Assembly: GCA_026129545.1 (NCBI GenBank)
Contig: JAHCHX010000001.1
Span: 1,053,501 to 1,117,500, forward strand
From: Saprospiraceae bacterium
GTDB taxonomy: Bacteria > Bacteroidota > Bacteroidia > Chitinophagales > Saprospiraceae
Length of the DNA: 64,000 nucleotides
Reading direction: 5' to 3'
Shown: in pieces, positions 52,812 to 61,844 of the stretch
How positions within the stretch are numbered: position 1 is the first letter of the stretch
Layout: every line of letters begins with the position of its first letter
The notes under the pieces: generated by a model
Told to the model about the DNA's origin: nothing
What the model saw: the letters and a program-made list of their open reading frames with translations, nothing else
The model's database searches: none
Made by a program: the position numbers and the translations under genes

Positions 52812-55007
52812 CTAAGCCCCTAATTCCAATTGCTCTTTCACGAGGTGGAAATAAGCCCCGCGTCGTTCGGTCAAAACTTGGTGCGTCCCTTGTTCCACTA
52901 TTTCGCCTTTCTCCAACACGATGATGTTGTCCGCGTTGCGAACGGTACTCAGTCGGTGTGCGATGATGAAGACTGTTTTGTTGCGAAAAGCATGTTCCAG
53001 ATTGTGCATGATGACCCGCTCGTTGAAGGCATCCAAGGCATTGGTAGCCTCGTCGAAAAAGATATACTGCGGGTCTTTGTAAATGGCACGGGCGATGAGC
53101 AGCCGCTGTTTTTGGCCTTGGCTAAGCCCCACGCCGTCTTGCCCTATCTTGGTGTTGTAGCCCAAAGGCAAGTTTTCCACGAACAATTGGATATTGGCCA
53201 CCTTGGCGGCGTAGAGCAATCGCCGACGGTCAATGTGTTCCTCGCCCAAGGCGATGTTGCGGGCAATGGTGTCGGAGAAAATAAAACCATCCTGCATCAC
53301 TACCCCGCAGCGGTCGCGCCAGAGCTGATTGTTGATGTTGGAAAGGTTGATGTCGCCCAGCCTGACTTGGCCTTCCGTGGGCTGGTAAAAGTTGAGCAGC
53401 AGTTTCATCAACGTTGTTTTGCCGCTGCCGCTCGTGCCGACAATGGCGGTGGTTTTTCCCTCTCTGATGAATAGATTGATGTTTTTCAAAACCCACGGGT
53501 CGTAAGGCCCTCCATAGCGGAACGAGACGTTGTGCAGCGAGAGGTCGCCATTCGAGGGCAACACCGTTACTTTTGGATAATCGGTCGGCTCCTCGTCGGG
53601 GCGCAGATGGATTTCGTTCATCCGCTCGAGGCTGATTTTAGCCTCTTGTGCAGCGAGGATGAACTGCACGAGCGACTCCAAGGGAGCGTTCATGTGGCCG
53701 ATGATGTATTGCACGGCGAGCATCATGCCCAACGTCATGTGACCCTCGATGACCGCGTGCGCGGCCATCACCGAAATGAGGATGTTTTTCCCTTCGTTGA
53801 TGAACGCCGCGCCTGCTCGCTGGAATTGGTCGGTGGCTAGGTATTGGACGTTGACTCGAAACAGCCGCGCCTGAATGCGCTCCCACGACCAGCGTTTCTG
53901 CCGCTCGGCATTGTGGAGCTTGATTTCCTGCATACCGTTCACCATTTGGATAAGGGTGTTTTGGTTTTCGGCCATCTGCTCGAAACGTCGGTAGTCGAGT
54001 GCCCGGCGGCGCTGTAGGAAAATGGCAATCCAGCCGAAATAGAACAAAGCGGCAAAGAAAAAAACAAAGAAAATCGGCGGATAGTAGAAGGCTAGCACAA
54101 CACCGAACACCGCCAAGCTGACTATCGAAAACAAGGTGACCAAAGAGGAGGAGGTGAGAAACCGTTCTACGCGCTCGTTGTCGTAAATGCGTTGCAAGAG
54201 GTCGCCCGTCATTTTGGAGTCGAAAAACGACATGGGCAATTTCATCAACTTAATCAGGAAGTCCGACACCAGGTTGATGTTGACCCGTGTGCCAATATGT
54301 AGCAATATCCACCCCCTGATGAACTCAACCGCTACTTGGCTGACGAACAACATGCCCTGCGCGGCCAGTATGAGATAGACGAAATTCAGGTCCTCCAGCT
54401 GAACCCCCTTGTCCACCAATGCCTGCATCAAAAAGGGAAATGCCAGCTGGATGAGGCTGCCCAGCAGCAGCCCGAAAAAAAGCTGTCTGAGCAGCTTTTG
54501 GTGTTGCGACAGATACGTCCAGAGAAAACCCAAGCTCGAGCGATTGGCTTTTTCTCCCTCGCGGCTAAAAAAGTCGGGGGTTGTTTCGAGCAAGAGTAGA
54601 ATGCCCTGTGGCTCCGTGTTGACCACATCGCTAATCCAGCCATCGAGAAATTCTTGCTCGCTCAGTTCGATTTTTCCCGCTGCGGGGTCTGCCACATAGA
54701 CTTTTCCGTTGGCGATTCGGTAAACCACCACGAAATGGTTTTGCTTCCAATGCGCAATGCACGGCAATGGGATGTTGTCTTGAAGGCGGCCAAACCCCGT
54801 TTTTGCGCCCAACGTGCGAAACCCGATTTTCTCCGCGGCATCCGATATGCCCATCAACGATACTCCCTCGCGGTCGAGGTAAGAGAGGTCGCGCAAGTAC
54901 TCCAACGAATAATGCCTGTTGTAATACTTGGCCACCATGCGCAGGCATGCTACCCCACAATCGGAGGCATCTAACTGTTTGTAGAATGGGAAGTTGTCGG
55001 AGAACAT
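52812..55007 (-). CDS. C39-peptidase ABC exporter (PCAT)
   Basis: This 731-residue protein fuses three parts. The C39 cysteine peptidase (1-135) has Q11, C17 in DASDCGVACL, H91 in QNHFVVVYRI and D107 in ADPA. The six-helix ABC membrane domain spans about 160-440. The ATPase has Walker A GTSGSGKTTLMKL, signature LSQGQKQRLLIARA, Walker B YIFFDEATNALD and switch His IIAHRLST. Such transporters cleave a double-Gly leader and export the peptide. No obvious double-Gly substrate gene is beside it, so the cargo may be elsewhere. A -7 element lies just upstream, between it and the NusG-like gene. Confidence 0.95.
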   Translation of the reverse strand: MFSDNFPFYKQLDASDCGVACLRMVAKYYNRHYSLEYLRDLSYLDREGVSLMGISDAAEKIGFRTLGAKTGFGRLQDNIPLPCIAHWKQNHFVVVYRIANGKVYVADPAAGKIELSEQEFLDGWISDVVNTEPQGILLLLETTPDFFSREGEKANRSSLGFLWTYLSQHQKLLRQLFFGLLLGSLIQLAFPFLMQALVDKGVQLEDLNFVYLILAAQGMLFVSQVAVEFIRGWILLHIGTRVNINLVSDFLIKLMKLPMSFFDSKMTGDLLQRIYDNERVERFLTSSSLVTLFSIVSLAVFGVVLAFYYPPIFFVFFFAALFYFGWIAIFLQRRRALDYRRFEQMAENQNTLIQMVNGMQEIKLHNAERQKRWSWERIQARLFRVNVQYLATDQFQRAGAAFINEGKNILISVMAAHAVIEGHMTLGMMLAVQYIIGHMNAPLESLVQFILAAQEAKISLERMNEIHLRPDEEPTDYPKVTVLPSNGDLSLHNVSFRYGGPYDPWVLKNINLFIREGKTTAIVGTSGSGKTTLMKLLLNFYQPTEGQVRLGDINLSNINNQLWRDRCGVVMQDGFIFSDTIARNIALGEEHIDRRRLLYAAKVANIQLFVENLPLGYNTKIGQDGVGLSQGQKQRLLIARAIYKDPQYIFFDEATNALDAFNERVIMHNLEHAFRNKTVFIIAHRLSTVRNADNIIVLEKGEIVEQGTHQVLTERRGAYFHLVKEQLELGA

Positions 55008-55024
55008 TGTTCAGCTTGCGAGGG

Positions 55025-55032
55025 CAAATGTA
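55025..55032 (-). promoter_or_regulatory. Possible -7 element of the PCAT gene
   Basis: TACATTTG (55032-55025, minus strand) matches TAnnTTTG, 17 bases ahead of the PCAT ATG and within the 32-base gap after the NusG-like gene. The upstream TTG is not at the preferred distance. Confidence 0.4.
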
Positions 55033-55039
55033 TCTCTAA

Positions 55040-55606
55040 TCAAGGAATCGCCAGTCGTGTCTTCTCCAAAAACGCCGCATCCACCGTGATGAGCAAGCTT
55101 TGGAAAAGATAGTTGAGCTCTACCTGAAATTTTCGCTTGCCCTGCACCTTCACGATACGTCCTTTCAAGCCCATGAGATTGCCCGCCGCGATTTCCACCC
55201 AATCGCCCTCGCTCAGGCCTCCCGGCACGGCTTCCATGTCAAGCCCATCCTCAAGCGTGATGCGTTTCAACAAATCTATTTCCGATTCGGGAATGGCGAT
55301 GAGGTTCTTGCTGAACTTGACAAAACCGGCCACGTTTTCGGTCTCCAACACAGGCACATACTGCTCCTTCGTGATTTTCACAAAGATATACGCATTGATA
55401 AGCGGTTTTTCTACCCAACGTGTGCTCCGGGTGTAGCGCCGCACGAGGCGCTGCAAGGGAACCCATGCGTGAATGCCTTTTTTTGCCAGCATGCGCTGCA
55501 CGAATTTCTCGCTTTTGGAACGGGTATGCACCGCAAACCACCGTGGCTCAGAATCGTGCAGGTGGTTAGTTGCGACTGGCGACGAACGTTGATGGGCAGT
55601 TGACAT
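55040..55606 (-). CDS. NusG/UpxY-like transcription antiterminator
   Basis: The protein is 188 residues from the ATG at 55606; the longer frame runs antiparallel inside the acetyltransferase gene. The NGN domain (about 20-125) reads RWFAVHTRSKSEKFVQRMLA, HAWVPLQRLVRRYTRS and LINAYIFVKI. The C-terminal KOW domain reads GDWVEIAAGNLMGLKGRIVK, then RKFQVELNYLFQSLLITVD. Bacteroidota use such specialised NusG paralogues (UpxY type) to let polymerase read long capsule operons. Here it lies near the end, not the head, of the surface-polysaccharide run, 35 bases behind the Vat-like gene. Confidence 0.88.
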   Translation of the reverse strand: MSTAHQRSSPVATNHLHDSEPRWFAVHTRSKSEKFVQRMLAKKGIHAWVPLQRLVRRYTRSTRWVEKPLINAYIFVKITKEQYVPVLETENVAGFVKFSKNLIAIPESEIDLLKRITLEDGLDMEAVPGGLSEGDWVEIAAGNLMGLKGRIVKVQGKRKFQVELNYLFQSLLITVDAAFLEKTRLAIP

Positions 55607-55641
55607 AATTTGGGGGCAAATTTGGGGAAAAACGGTGACAC

Positions 55642-56271
55642 TTACACCGCCTGCCGTAGCGCCTCCATGTCGTTTCCGGTCAATGCCGCCAAATTGCGCG
55701 TGATTTTTTCCGGCTCCCAATCCCACCATTTTACCTCCAACAATGCTTGGATATGCTCTTCCGAAAATCGTTTGCGAATCTCGCGGGCAGGGTTGCCACC
55801 GACGATGGTGTACGGTTCCACATCTTTGACGACCACTGAGCAAGAGCCAATCACCGCGCCATCACCGATTTTTACCCCCGGCATAATGACAGCGTTGTAA
55901 CCGAGCCAAACATCATTGCCGATGACCGTGTTGCCTTTGGTAGGGTAGATGCGGCCTTCCATCGCATTTTCCCAACCATGACCGAAAATGTCAAAGGGAT
56001 AAGTCGAAAAACCCTCGATATGGTGGTTCGCGCCGTTCATAATAAAAGTGACACCGGAAGCGATGGCGCAAAACTTTCCGATGATGAGTCGGTCGCCCGT
56101 GAAGTCAAAAAGGTATTTCACGTTTTTTTCAAAATTGGCAACATCCTCAAAATCATCATAGTAGGTGTAGTCGCCGACTTGGATGAGGGGATTCTTGACC
56201 AGATTTTTTAAAAAACACAGGCGTTCGTAGCCAGCAAGTGGGAAATGAGTGTGAGGACTTGGACCTGTCAT
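55642..56271 (-). CDS. Vat/CatB-type hexapeptide acetyltransferase
   Basis: This 209-residue left-handed beta-helix protein of the xenobiotic acetyltransferase type shows [40 protein letters not shown] (catalytic-type His in the NGANHH loop), [33 protein letters not shown] and [17 protein letters not shown]. Sequence style is close to streptogramin A acetyltransferases (Vat), but such proteins in polysaccharide clusters may acetylate sugars instead. Drug resistance should not be assumed from the fold. It sits between the FGE-like lipoprotein gene (63-base gap) and the NusG-like gene. Confidence 0.85.
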   Translation of the reverse strand: MTGPSPHTHFPLAGYERLCFLKNLVKNPLIQVGDYTYYDDFEDVANFEKNVKYLFDFTGDRLIIGKFCAIASGVTFIMNGANHHIEGFSTYPFDIFGHGWENAMEGRIYPTKGNTVIGNDVWLGYNAVIMPGVKIGDGAVIGSCSVVVKDVEPYTIVGGNPAREIRKRFSEEHIQALLEVKWWDWEPEKITRNLAALTGNDMEALRQAV

Positions 56272-56334
56272 AATTTGTGTGGGTTTTGAAATGGTTGACC
56301 GAACATTGCTTAAAAAGGTGGCGGGTGACAGCGG

Positions 56335-57144
56335 CTATTTTCCCACTGCGCACACGCACCTGAATCCCAGCCAAGGCATGGCCCTGTCGTACCGGATTTC
56401 GTTTTTCACTCGACTTTCTTCAAGTGTATTCGCATAACTGCCGCCTTTTGCCACGCCTTGCTCGGCTACCATTTCGGCGACGTTCCCAATCAAATTGTGA
56501 AAGCCATAGCGGTTTGGCGAGCCAGTGTTGCGCGGAAGGCCAAAGGTCGCGCTTGGGTCGGTGTTGGCCGGCAGGGTTTCTTTTGTGACCACTTTGTGAT
56601 GGCCCTTTTTGTCTCGAAGAGATATGTAGCCAAAGGGGTGTTCTTCCGCATTCAGCCCGGCGGTGGCGGCATATTCCCACTCGGCGACGCTCGGCAGGCG
56701 ATAACGAAAGCGCTGCGGCATGGCGGTCTTTTCTGGTGGCGTGGCACACACGGCTTCACGCACGCGCTCGGTGCGCCACTGGCAGTAGGCCACAGCTTGC
56801 TCATGACTGATGCCAGTGATGGGGTAGTCGTCATATCGCGTTGCTCGGAAGTAGGTTTCATGTTGTGGCTCATTTGACAGGTCGTGATGGGTAAGCCAGA
56901 ATGCGCTGTCGGGAAGTGCGGCAAGATATTCCGGCGAACCCGTGCCATGTTGCCGAACGAGCCACCCGACGTATTCCCGCCAATCTGCGTTTGTCAGCTC
57001 GTATTGGTCGAGCCAAAGACTGTCGCGCAGAAAAATGGTGCCGGGCAACCCCTTTTGAATAGGGCGCGGGTGGTCTGGATTGTTGTGGAGCGCGGTGCAG
57101 GCCGATAGCGCTACCCACGAAAACACGGTGAAACGAAGCAGCAT
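56335..57144 (-). CDS. Formylglycine-generating-enzyme-like lipoprotein
   Basis: The protein is 269 residues from the ATG at 57144, giving MLLRFTVFSWVALSAC with a lipobox (LSAC), so it is lipid-anchored. The FGE-sulfatase fold shows LDQYELTNADWREYVGWL, PITGISHEQAVAYCQWRTE, RYRLPSVAEWEYAATAGL, YGFHNLIGNVAEMVAEQG, AKGGSY and the end WLGFRCVCAV. The paired active-site Cys of true formylglycine enzymes are not evident at the expected place, so a structural or binding role is more likely, as for GldJ/GldK-type lipoproteins. It is probably in the same operon as the neighbouring acetyltransferase genes. Confidence 0.83.
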   Translation of the reverse strand: MLLRFTVFSWVALSACTALHNNPDHPRPIQKGLPGTIFLRDSLWLDQYELTNADWREYVGWLVRQHGTGSPEYLAALPDSAFWLTHHDLSNEPQHETYFRATRYDDYPITGISHEQAVAYCQWRTERVREAVCATPPEKTAMPQRFRYRLPSVAEWEYAATAGLNAEEHPFGYISLRDKKGHHKVVTKETLPANTDPSATFGLPRNTGSPNRYGFHNLIGNVAEMVAEQGVAKGGSYANTLEESRVKNEIRYDRAMPWLGFRCVCAVGK

Positions 57145-57172
57145 ATTTGGAAGTGGTTTCAAAGGTGTGCTA

Positions 57173-57742
57173 TTACAACAAAGCAACTGCGCCATTTTTC
57201 AATTGGTATCGCTCCTTGCTCTCTGGGCAAACGGCTTCGCCTTTTTCATCAAAATGAAGCCGCATTCCTCGCCGACTCACCCAACCCAGATGGCGGGCGG
57301 GGTTGCCCACCACCAGCGCATAATCCGGCACATCCTTCGTCACCACCGCGCCCGCGCCAATGAGGCAATAGGCGCCCAGCGTCACGCCGCAAATCACGGT
57401 GGCGTTTGCGCCAATGCTGGCGCCTTTTTTCACCAATGTCGTGCGAAACTCTTCTTTTCGTTCCAAAAAACTGCGCGGGTTGATGACATTGGTAAAAACC
57501 ATGCTCGGTCCCAAAAAGGTATCGTCCTCGCAAATGACCCCCGTGTAAATTGAGACGTTGTTTTGCACCTTCACATTGTTGCCAAGTTTGACGCGGGGGG
57601 CCACCATCACGTTTTGCCCAAGAATGCACTTTTTGCCCATTTCACTGTTGGGCATGACGTGGCAAAAATGCCAGATTTTGGAGCCTTCGCCGATGATGGC
57701 GCCATCGTCAATGACTGCGGTGGGGTGCGCGTAGTAGTCCAT
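57173..57742 (-). CDS. Hexapeptide-repeat sugar N-acetyltransferase (WlbB/WbpD-like)
   Basis: This 189-residue left-handed beta-helix protein has many [LIV]-G-x4 hexads: VIDDGAIIGEGSKIWHFCHV, CILGQNVMVAPRVKLGNNVK, GASIGANATVICGVTLGAYC and LIGAGAVVTKDVPDYALVVG, ending NPARHLGWV. FTNVINPRS is typical of enzymes that N-acetylate UDP-3-amino sugars (WlbB/WbpD group). The C-terminal end, with CPESKERYQL, is also family-like. It follows the Wzi-like gene by 20 bases and precedes the FGE-like gene by 28, consistent with a surface-polysaccharide operon. The exact sugar is unknown. Confidence 0.87.
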   Translation of the reverse strand: MDYYAHPTAVIDDGAIIGEGSKIWHFCHVMPNSEMGKKCILGQNVMVAPRVKLGNNVKVQNNVSIYTGVICEDDTFLGPSMVFTNVINPRSFLERKEEFRTTLVKKGASIGANATVICGVTLGAYCLIGAGAVVTKDVPDYALVVGNPARHLGWVSRRGMRLHFDEKGEAVCPESKERYQLKNGAVALL

Positions 57743-57762
57743 TTTGAAAATAAGGTGTTTCG

Positions 57763-59499
57763 TTAAAAGTCAAGGTTTGCATTCCAGAGGTTCATGCGGA
57801 TTCCGAGGCCAAAAATCTGGGTTTTCAAATCGCGGCCATCGTCGGCACTGTCTTTTTTGCGGTACAAAAATTTCAAATCCACAAACAGGTTGTGATACAT
57901 CATCCACGAGGCGTCGAAGCCAAAAATGTCAATGTTGGCAGCGATGCCTTGCCCCGTGAAGTTGCCATAGTCCAGCACCCGGTTTTGGTTGCTAATCATC
58001 GGGTTGGCCCCCCAGTTTTCGGTGCTGGTATTGTCCCCTGTTTTGGCGTGGATGTAGCGTGCCGCAAGGCTTAGTCGGGGCAAGGGTTGCCACCGCGCCA
58101 TACAGATGATTTCTTTGAAATTGGACAACAAAGGATGCGCCAAAGGCTGGTTGTAATGCGTGTAAGCGTTGAGCGAATCGGCGTGAGAGTATGTAAATGG
58201 CCGCACCAAGTTGTATTCCAACTGCAAATCAAGATGGTCGGCCCCAAACGCATTGATATATTTCACACCCGATTGAAAGCCGTATTTGTTGCCCCACCAG
58301 CCTTTTTCCTCAGGCTTGACGAGCGCGGAAAACAAAAACTCGTCGAGCACAAATTGGCCGTACACTTGAAAGCGGTCGAGAATATTCCATCGCGCGTCGA
58401 AGCCTACCAGCACGTTGTCGGGACTTCCGAGCATGCCCTCCACTGTGCGGTAAAGGATGAGCGGATTGAGGTATTGCAACTCGAACTGTTGGCTGCGGTT
58501 GAACACCGTTGCCTCAAACAACCCGACCGAGAGTTTGGGGGTGATACGGTAGTTCAGGTAGTGTGCCGCGACATATTTTTTGGGGATGCGGATATTGTTG
58601 CCCAAGTCATTGGCGCCGATTGGGCTAAGTTCCTGTAACAGGGTTTGGTAGTGAAAGCGCCAAACGCGAGTGTTCAATTTGAGGTAAAAAGCGTAATTGT
58701 TCGCGTCTGAAAGAAAAAGGGAACGATGGCCATTGCCAATGAAATGTTTTCCATGACCCAACTGAACGCCGATATGCTTCGTGGCCTTGAAGGACAGGTA
58801 CCCGACGGCTTGGTTGAAGTCGTAGGCATTGGTCACGTCGAGCACGCGCGGGTTGTAACGCTTGAAGTTTCCGGCATAGGGTATCGCGTTGAATTCCTCC
58901 ACACGCTCCGTCACATAGTTGGGAAAACGCGCCTGAGTTTCCACTACGTTGGTGTAAAAAAACACCTTGTCGTCCACCGAGCCACGCACCTCGAGGCCAC
59001 GTTGATTCACAAATAAAAGTTCGGGGTCGCCTGCTTGCTCGCCGATATGGAAATTGAAGAGTGGGTTGACACGCATCCTGAAATCCTTTGTGTTCACCTC
59101 AAAAAAATTGGCCGGTGTCTTGTAAAACACTCCAAAAACTCCTTTTTCGTTGCGCGAAAACAAATGACTGTCTTCTGGCAAGCAATCAGTGTTGTCGTTG
59201 AAAATGTATTGCAAGTCGGCGCGGTCGCGGCGACTTAGTTTGTGCGCGAGCGAGTCCAATGCAAGGGCATAGTCCACTGCATCCTGTCTGGGAAATAATT
59301 TGAGTTCCGGGTGAATGGGGCTTTCCACCCCGCTCGAAATGTCGAGCCGGTCGAGGATGTGATAGGCGGGGGCGTGCAGCGGTATTCCAGAAGATTGAGA
59401 AAAAAGAAGGAGCGGGGAAAAGAGCAGTAGCCCCGCGTTTGCAAAATCTCGGAGGTTGGAAGAACGCGACGAGAGGATTTGGGTAAAGTATCTGAACAT
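57763..59499 (-). CDS. Wzi/CapA-like outer-membrane beta-barrel protein
   Basis: The protein is 578 residues from the ATG at 59499 (MFRYFTQILSSRSSNLRDFA), with a signal segment NAGLLLFSPLLLFSQS. The mature part has many aromatic beta-strands, with family-typical stretches LSFKATKHIGVQLGHGKHFIGNGHRSLFLS (barrel lumen) and FELQYLNPLILYRTVEG, and a terminal aromatic strand (NANLDF). Wzi-type barrels bind and anchor capsule at the outer membrane. It lies seven bases after the deacetylase-like gene. The longer in-frame start overlaps that gene and lacks a signal peptide. Confidence 0.82.
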   Translation of the reverse strand: MFRYFTQILSSRSSNLRDFANAGLLLFSPLLLFSQSSGIPLHAPAYHILDRLDISSGVESPIHPELKLFPRQDAVDYALALDSLAHKLSRRDRADLQYIFNDNTDCLPEDSHLFSRNEKGVFGVFYKTPANFFEVNTKDFRMRVNPLFNFHIGEQAGDPELLFVNQRGLEVRGSVDDKVFFYTNVVETQARFPNYVTERVEEFNAIPYAGNFKRYNPRVLDVTNAYDFNQAVGYLSFKATKHIGVQLGHGKHFIGNGHRSLFLSDANNYAFYLKLNTRVWRFHYQTLLQELSPIGANDLGNNIRIPKKYVAAHYLNYRITPKLSVGLFEATVFNRSQQFELQYLNPLILYRTVEGMLGSPDNVLVGFDARWNILDRFQVYGQFVLDEFLFSALVKPEEKGWWGNKYGFQSGVKYINAFGADHLDLQLEYNLVRPFTYSHADSLNAYTHYNQPLAHPLLSNFKEIICMARWQPLPRLSLAARYIHAKTGDNTSTENWGANPMISNQNRVLDYGNFTGQGIAANIDIFGFDASWMMYHNLFVDLKFLYRKKDSADDGRDLKTQIFGLGIRMNLWNANLDF

Positions 59500-59506
59500 G
59501 GGTTGG

Positions 59507-60829
59507 TCACTGTGAAATGAAATTCCGAAACACCTCGCGCCACTCGGCCCAAAAGTAGGTGTTCCAAGATGAATTGTGCCAAAGCAACACAAACTCGCCG
59601 CCGTGCCGCTCCACCTCTCGGCGAAGGTTTTGGAGTTTTTCAAACGCCGTTTCGGGCGTGTATTTGCGATAGAGCGCCAGCGTCACGTCCATAGCGATGA
59701 GCGGTTTTTCCTTCAAATTCAACATTTCGTGCGTCAAAAAATTGAACACGGGGAACTCCTGACAAATGCCGCAGCGAAAACCTTCGGCTTCCGGGTAGCC
59801 CAATGTGGAATCCCAAGCCATGCCCGCATCTTCCCAAACTTGCCAAGTCTCGGGCGCAAAAAATCGAAGGTAATGCTGCCGCCCCGTCGTCACAGGGGTA
59901 GGCGAGAGCGCCCGAAGCGAGGCCAGTTCTTTTTGGAAAATTTCCTGATTTTCGGAAGCCTCCACGGAAGGATGGAAGCCGACGACGTGGCCGCGCGCCG
60001 CAATTTTTTGGAGCAAATTTTTTACAAACGGATGTTCCAAAGAGTACCAGCAGTCGCTCGTAGGCGGGCGTTTTCCCAAAAAATTGAAATGCCCTGTGAG
60101 GTCGTTTTTTTCAAAAAGCGCCAGCCACTCGTCGAACACGTCGTAAGGGTCGCGTTTTTGAAAAAAATAGTTTTTGAGCCAAAAAGCCGCCTCGCCAAAG
60201 TCGCCCCGTTTGAAAATGCTGCCCGCCAAAGTTTTCAAACGGTCGCCTGCCGACCACCACAGGCGAGGATGGTCAACGTCGCAGGTGACGGTCAGTTTGA
60301 ACTCCCGATTCGGTCGTGGCGGCTGCCAGCCTAATCGAGCGAACATTTGCCAGAGCAATTCGGCATACTCGTTCACCACCGGGCGGTCGAGAAAACCGGC
60401 CTTGAAAGCCAGCGATGCCGCAGCGGGGAAGCGCCCGTGTTGGTCGCGCTCTTTCGACACGAATTCCTCCCAACGTGTGAGCATGAAAAAGGCGGAGGCA
60501 AAAACGTCGAGGCCGCAACGTGCTTCTTTTTCATTGAAAACGAAATGATTCGTTCCAAAAATGGGAGTCAGCAAGCTGCCGTCGAAAGGCGAGGGAAAAG
60601 TCGGCGCATCAGTTGGCACGTTTTCGGGGCGGAGGCAGGCGCCTTCTTTTTGACTTGAAAAAAAATGGTCTTCGACGACGATTTCTCTGCCGTTCGGCAG
60701 CCGCAGGCGATAGTTTTTTTCTTCTGAAAAAACGACGCGGTATTCCAGCCCCAGCAACTCGTGGAAGAGGACGTGGAAGCAGTATTGTTTTTCGGGTTGT
60801 GACCTGTCGTTGGCAGCGATATGAAGCAT
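59507..60829 (-). CDS. Polysaccharide deacetylase-like protein (DUF7033 plus NodB-like)
   Basis: This 440-residue protein has a first part (about 1-170) with FHELLGLEYRVVFSEEKNY and LDVFASAFFMLTRWEEFVS, the pattern of the DUF7033 domain that precedes NodB-like domains in Bacteroidota. The second part shows LTVTCDVDHPRLWW (metal-type DVD), GHVVGFHPSVEASEN (GFHPS with His) and FVLLWHNSSWN near the end (catalytic-type His). It would deacetylate or otherwise trim a sugar polymer. It opens the polysaccharide run, 16 bases after the candidate endonuclease gene. Confidence 0.84.
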   Translation of the reverse strand: MLHIAANDRSQPEKQYCFHVLFHELLGLEYRVVFSEEKNYRLRLPNGREIVVEDHFFSSQKEGACLRPENVPTDAPTFPSPFDGSLLTPIFGTNHFVFNEKEARCGLDVFASAFFMLTRWEEFVSKERDQHGRFPAAASLAFKAGFLDRPVVNEYAELLWQMFARLGWQPPRPNREFKLTVTCDVDHPRLWWSAGDRLKTLAGSIFKRGDFGEAAFWLKNYFFQKRDPYDVFDEWLALFEKNDLTGHFNFLGKRPPTSDCWYSLEHPFVKNLLQKIAARGHVVGFHPSVEASENQEIFQKELASLRALSPTPVTTGRQHYLRFFAPETWQVWEDAGMAWDSTLGYPEAEGFRCGICQEFPVFNFLTHEMLNLKEKPLIAMDVTLALYRKYTPETAFEKLQNLRREVERHGGEFVLLWHNSSWNTYFWAEWREVFRNFISQ

Positions 60830-60845
60830 GCTTGGGGAGGAGTTG

Positions 60846-61844
60846 CTATGACAGGTTGAGTTCGAGCGATTTCAAAAGAAGTTGTGCGCGATGTTCGTCG
60901 CTCACGCCCTCCCAAGTTTTCGTCAGTATTTCGTAAGCGTCGGCAGTTAATTGAACAGGTATTGCCAACTCATTTTTACTGGAAGGCAAAATGCTCTGTT
61001 CCGTCAATTGTGAGGCGAGCTTGACGATAGCCTCGCTGACAGCGATCTTGTCCAAACTGCCTATTGTCTGCTTGAGCAGTTTGGCGGTGGATGCCGCAAC
61101 CCAAATTTGTATAGTGTCCGAGCCTATGCGCTCTCCTTGCACACGGAAATAATAAAGATTTGGGTCGGAGGGCGGGGGGACATCGAAATAAGGTTGGATT
61201 TTCACACCGGCGCTGGTTGTTACTGAAAACCTCTTTTTGTCAGTATCCTTCTCAAATATCCACAGGCTTTTGCTACTTTTTCGTGCGCCTTTTGCGGTCG
61301 TTTCATTCCATTCTGCATAAAAATGTTCTGGCAGCGGGGCTTGAAGTGCCTCTTCGAAGTATAGAAACTCAGACAAGGAATCTTCCCATAATAGCCAGCC
61401 AGTACGCATATCCGGCTTTTTGTTGGAGGCAGCCGTTGCCACTTTTTGTCTTCTCAACTCAATAAGTTCCGCATATTGCCTGAACACCTCAATCATTGCT
61501 TTTTCAGCGGGTTGTGTTGTATCTGAAATCCGAATAGAGCGCGTGGCTGCCGGGTGCATCATAGTAGTGCCGCAAACGGATTTTATAGGTCTGCCATTCA
61601 ATCCACTACATCTCAAAAGTTTGTGTTCTACCCCCAAGCCATTGTAGTTAATATCTATGTGCAGGTTGCTCCACCCTGCCAATGGGATATTTTTCGCTAA
61701 ACTGTACACCTCGCCCCAATCTCCCTCCTCAAGTTTTCGCCCCATCATTTGCGTCACTTTGGTAGCCAAAAGCAATTTGGCTTGTTTAAATTCTGTTTCT
61801 GAAAAGACGGGCAAGGCTTTTATATGACTACGGCTTTTTTTCAT
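60846..61844 (-). CDS. Candidate restriction endonuclease paired with the methyltransferase
   Basis: I do not recognise the family of this 332-residue soluble protein with certainty. Near residue 60-75 it reads LHIDINYNGLGVEHKLLR, a fit to a PD-(D/E)XK core with D64, E73 and K75. It overlaps the methyltransferase gene by 17 bases, so the pair is translationally coupled, the usual layout of a type II restriction-modification system. No other domain is visible, and there is no signal or membrane segment. An alternative is a non-nuclease accessory of the methylase. Confidence 0.55.
   Translation of the reverse strand: MKKSRSHIKALPVFSETEFKQAKLLLATKVTQMMGRKLEEGDWGEVYSLAKNIPLAGWSNLHIDINYNGLGVEHKLLRCSGLNGRPIKSVCGTTMMHPAATRSIRISDTTQPAEKAMIEVFRQYAELIELRRQKVATAASNKKPDMRTGWLLWEDSLSEFLYFEEALQAPLPEHFYAEWNETTAKGARKSSKSLWIFEKDTDKKRFSVTTSAGVKIQPYFDVPPPSDPNLYYFRVQGERIGSDTIQIWVAASTAKLLKQTIGSLDKIAVSEAIVKLASQLTEQSILPSSKNELAIPVQLTADAYEILTKTWEGVSDEHRAQLLLKSLELNLS

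Noticed and set aside
55642..56271. Calling the Vat-like acetyltransferase an antibiotic-resistance gene
   Set aside because: The fold matches, but its setting in a sugar-polymer cluster and the broad use of this fold make a resistance claim unsupported.
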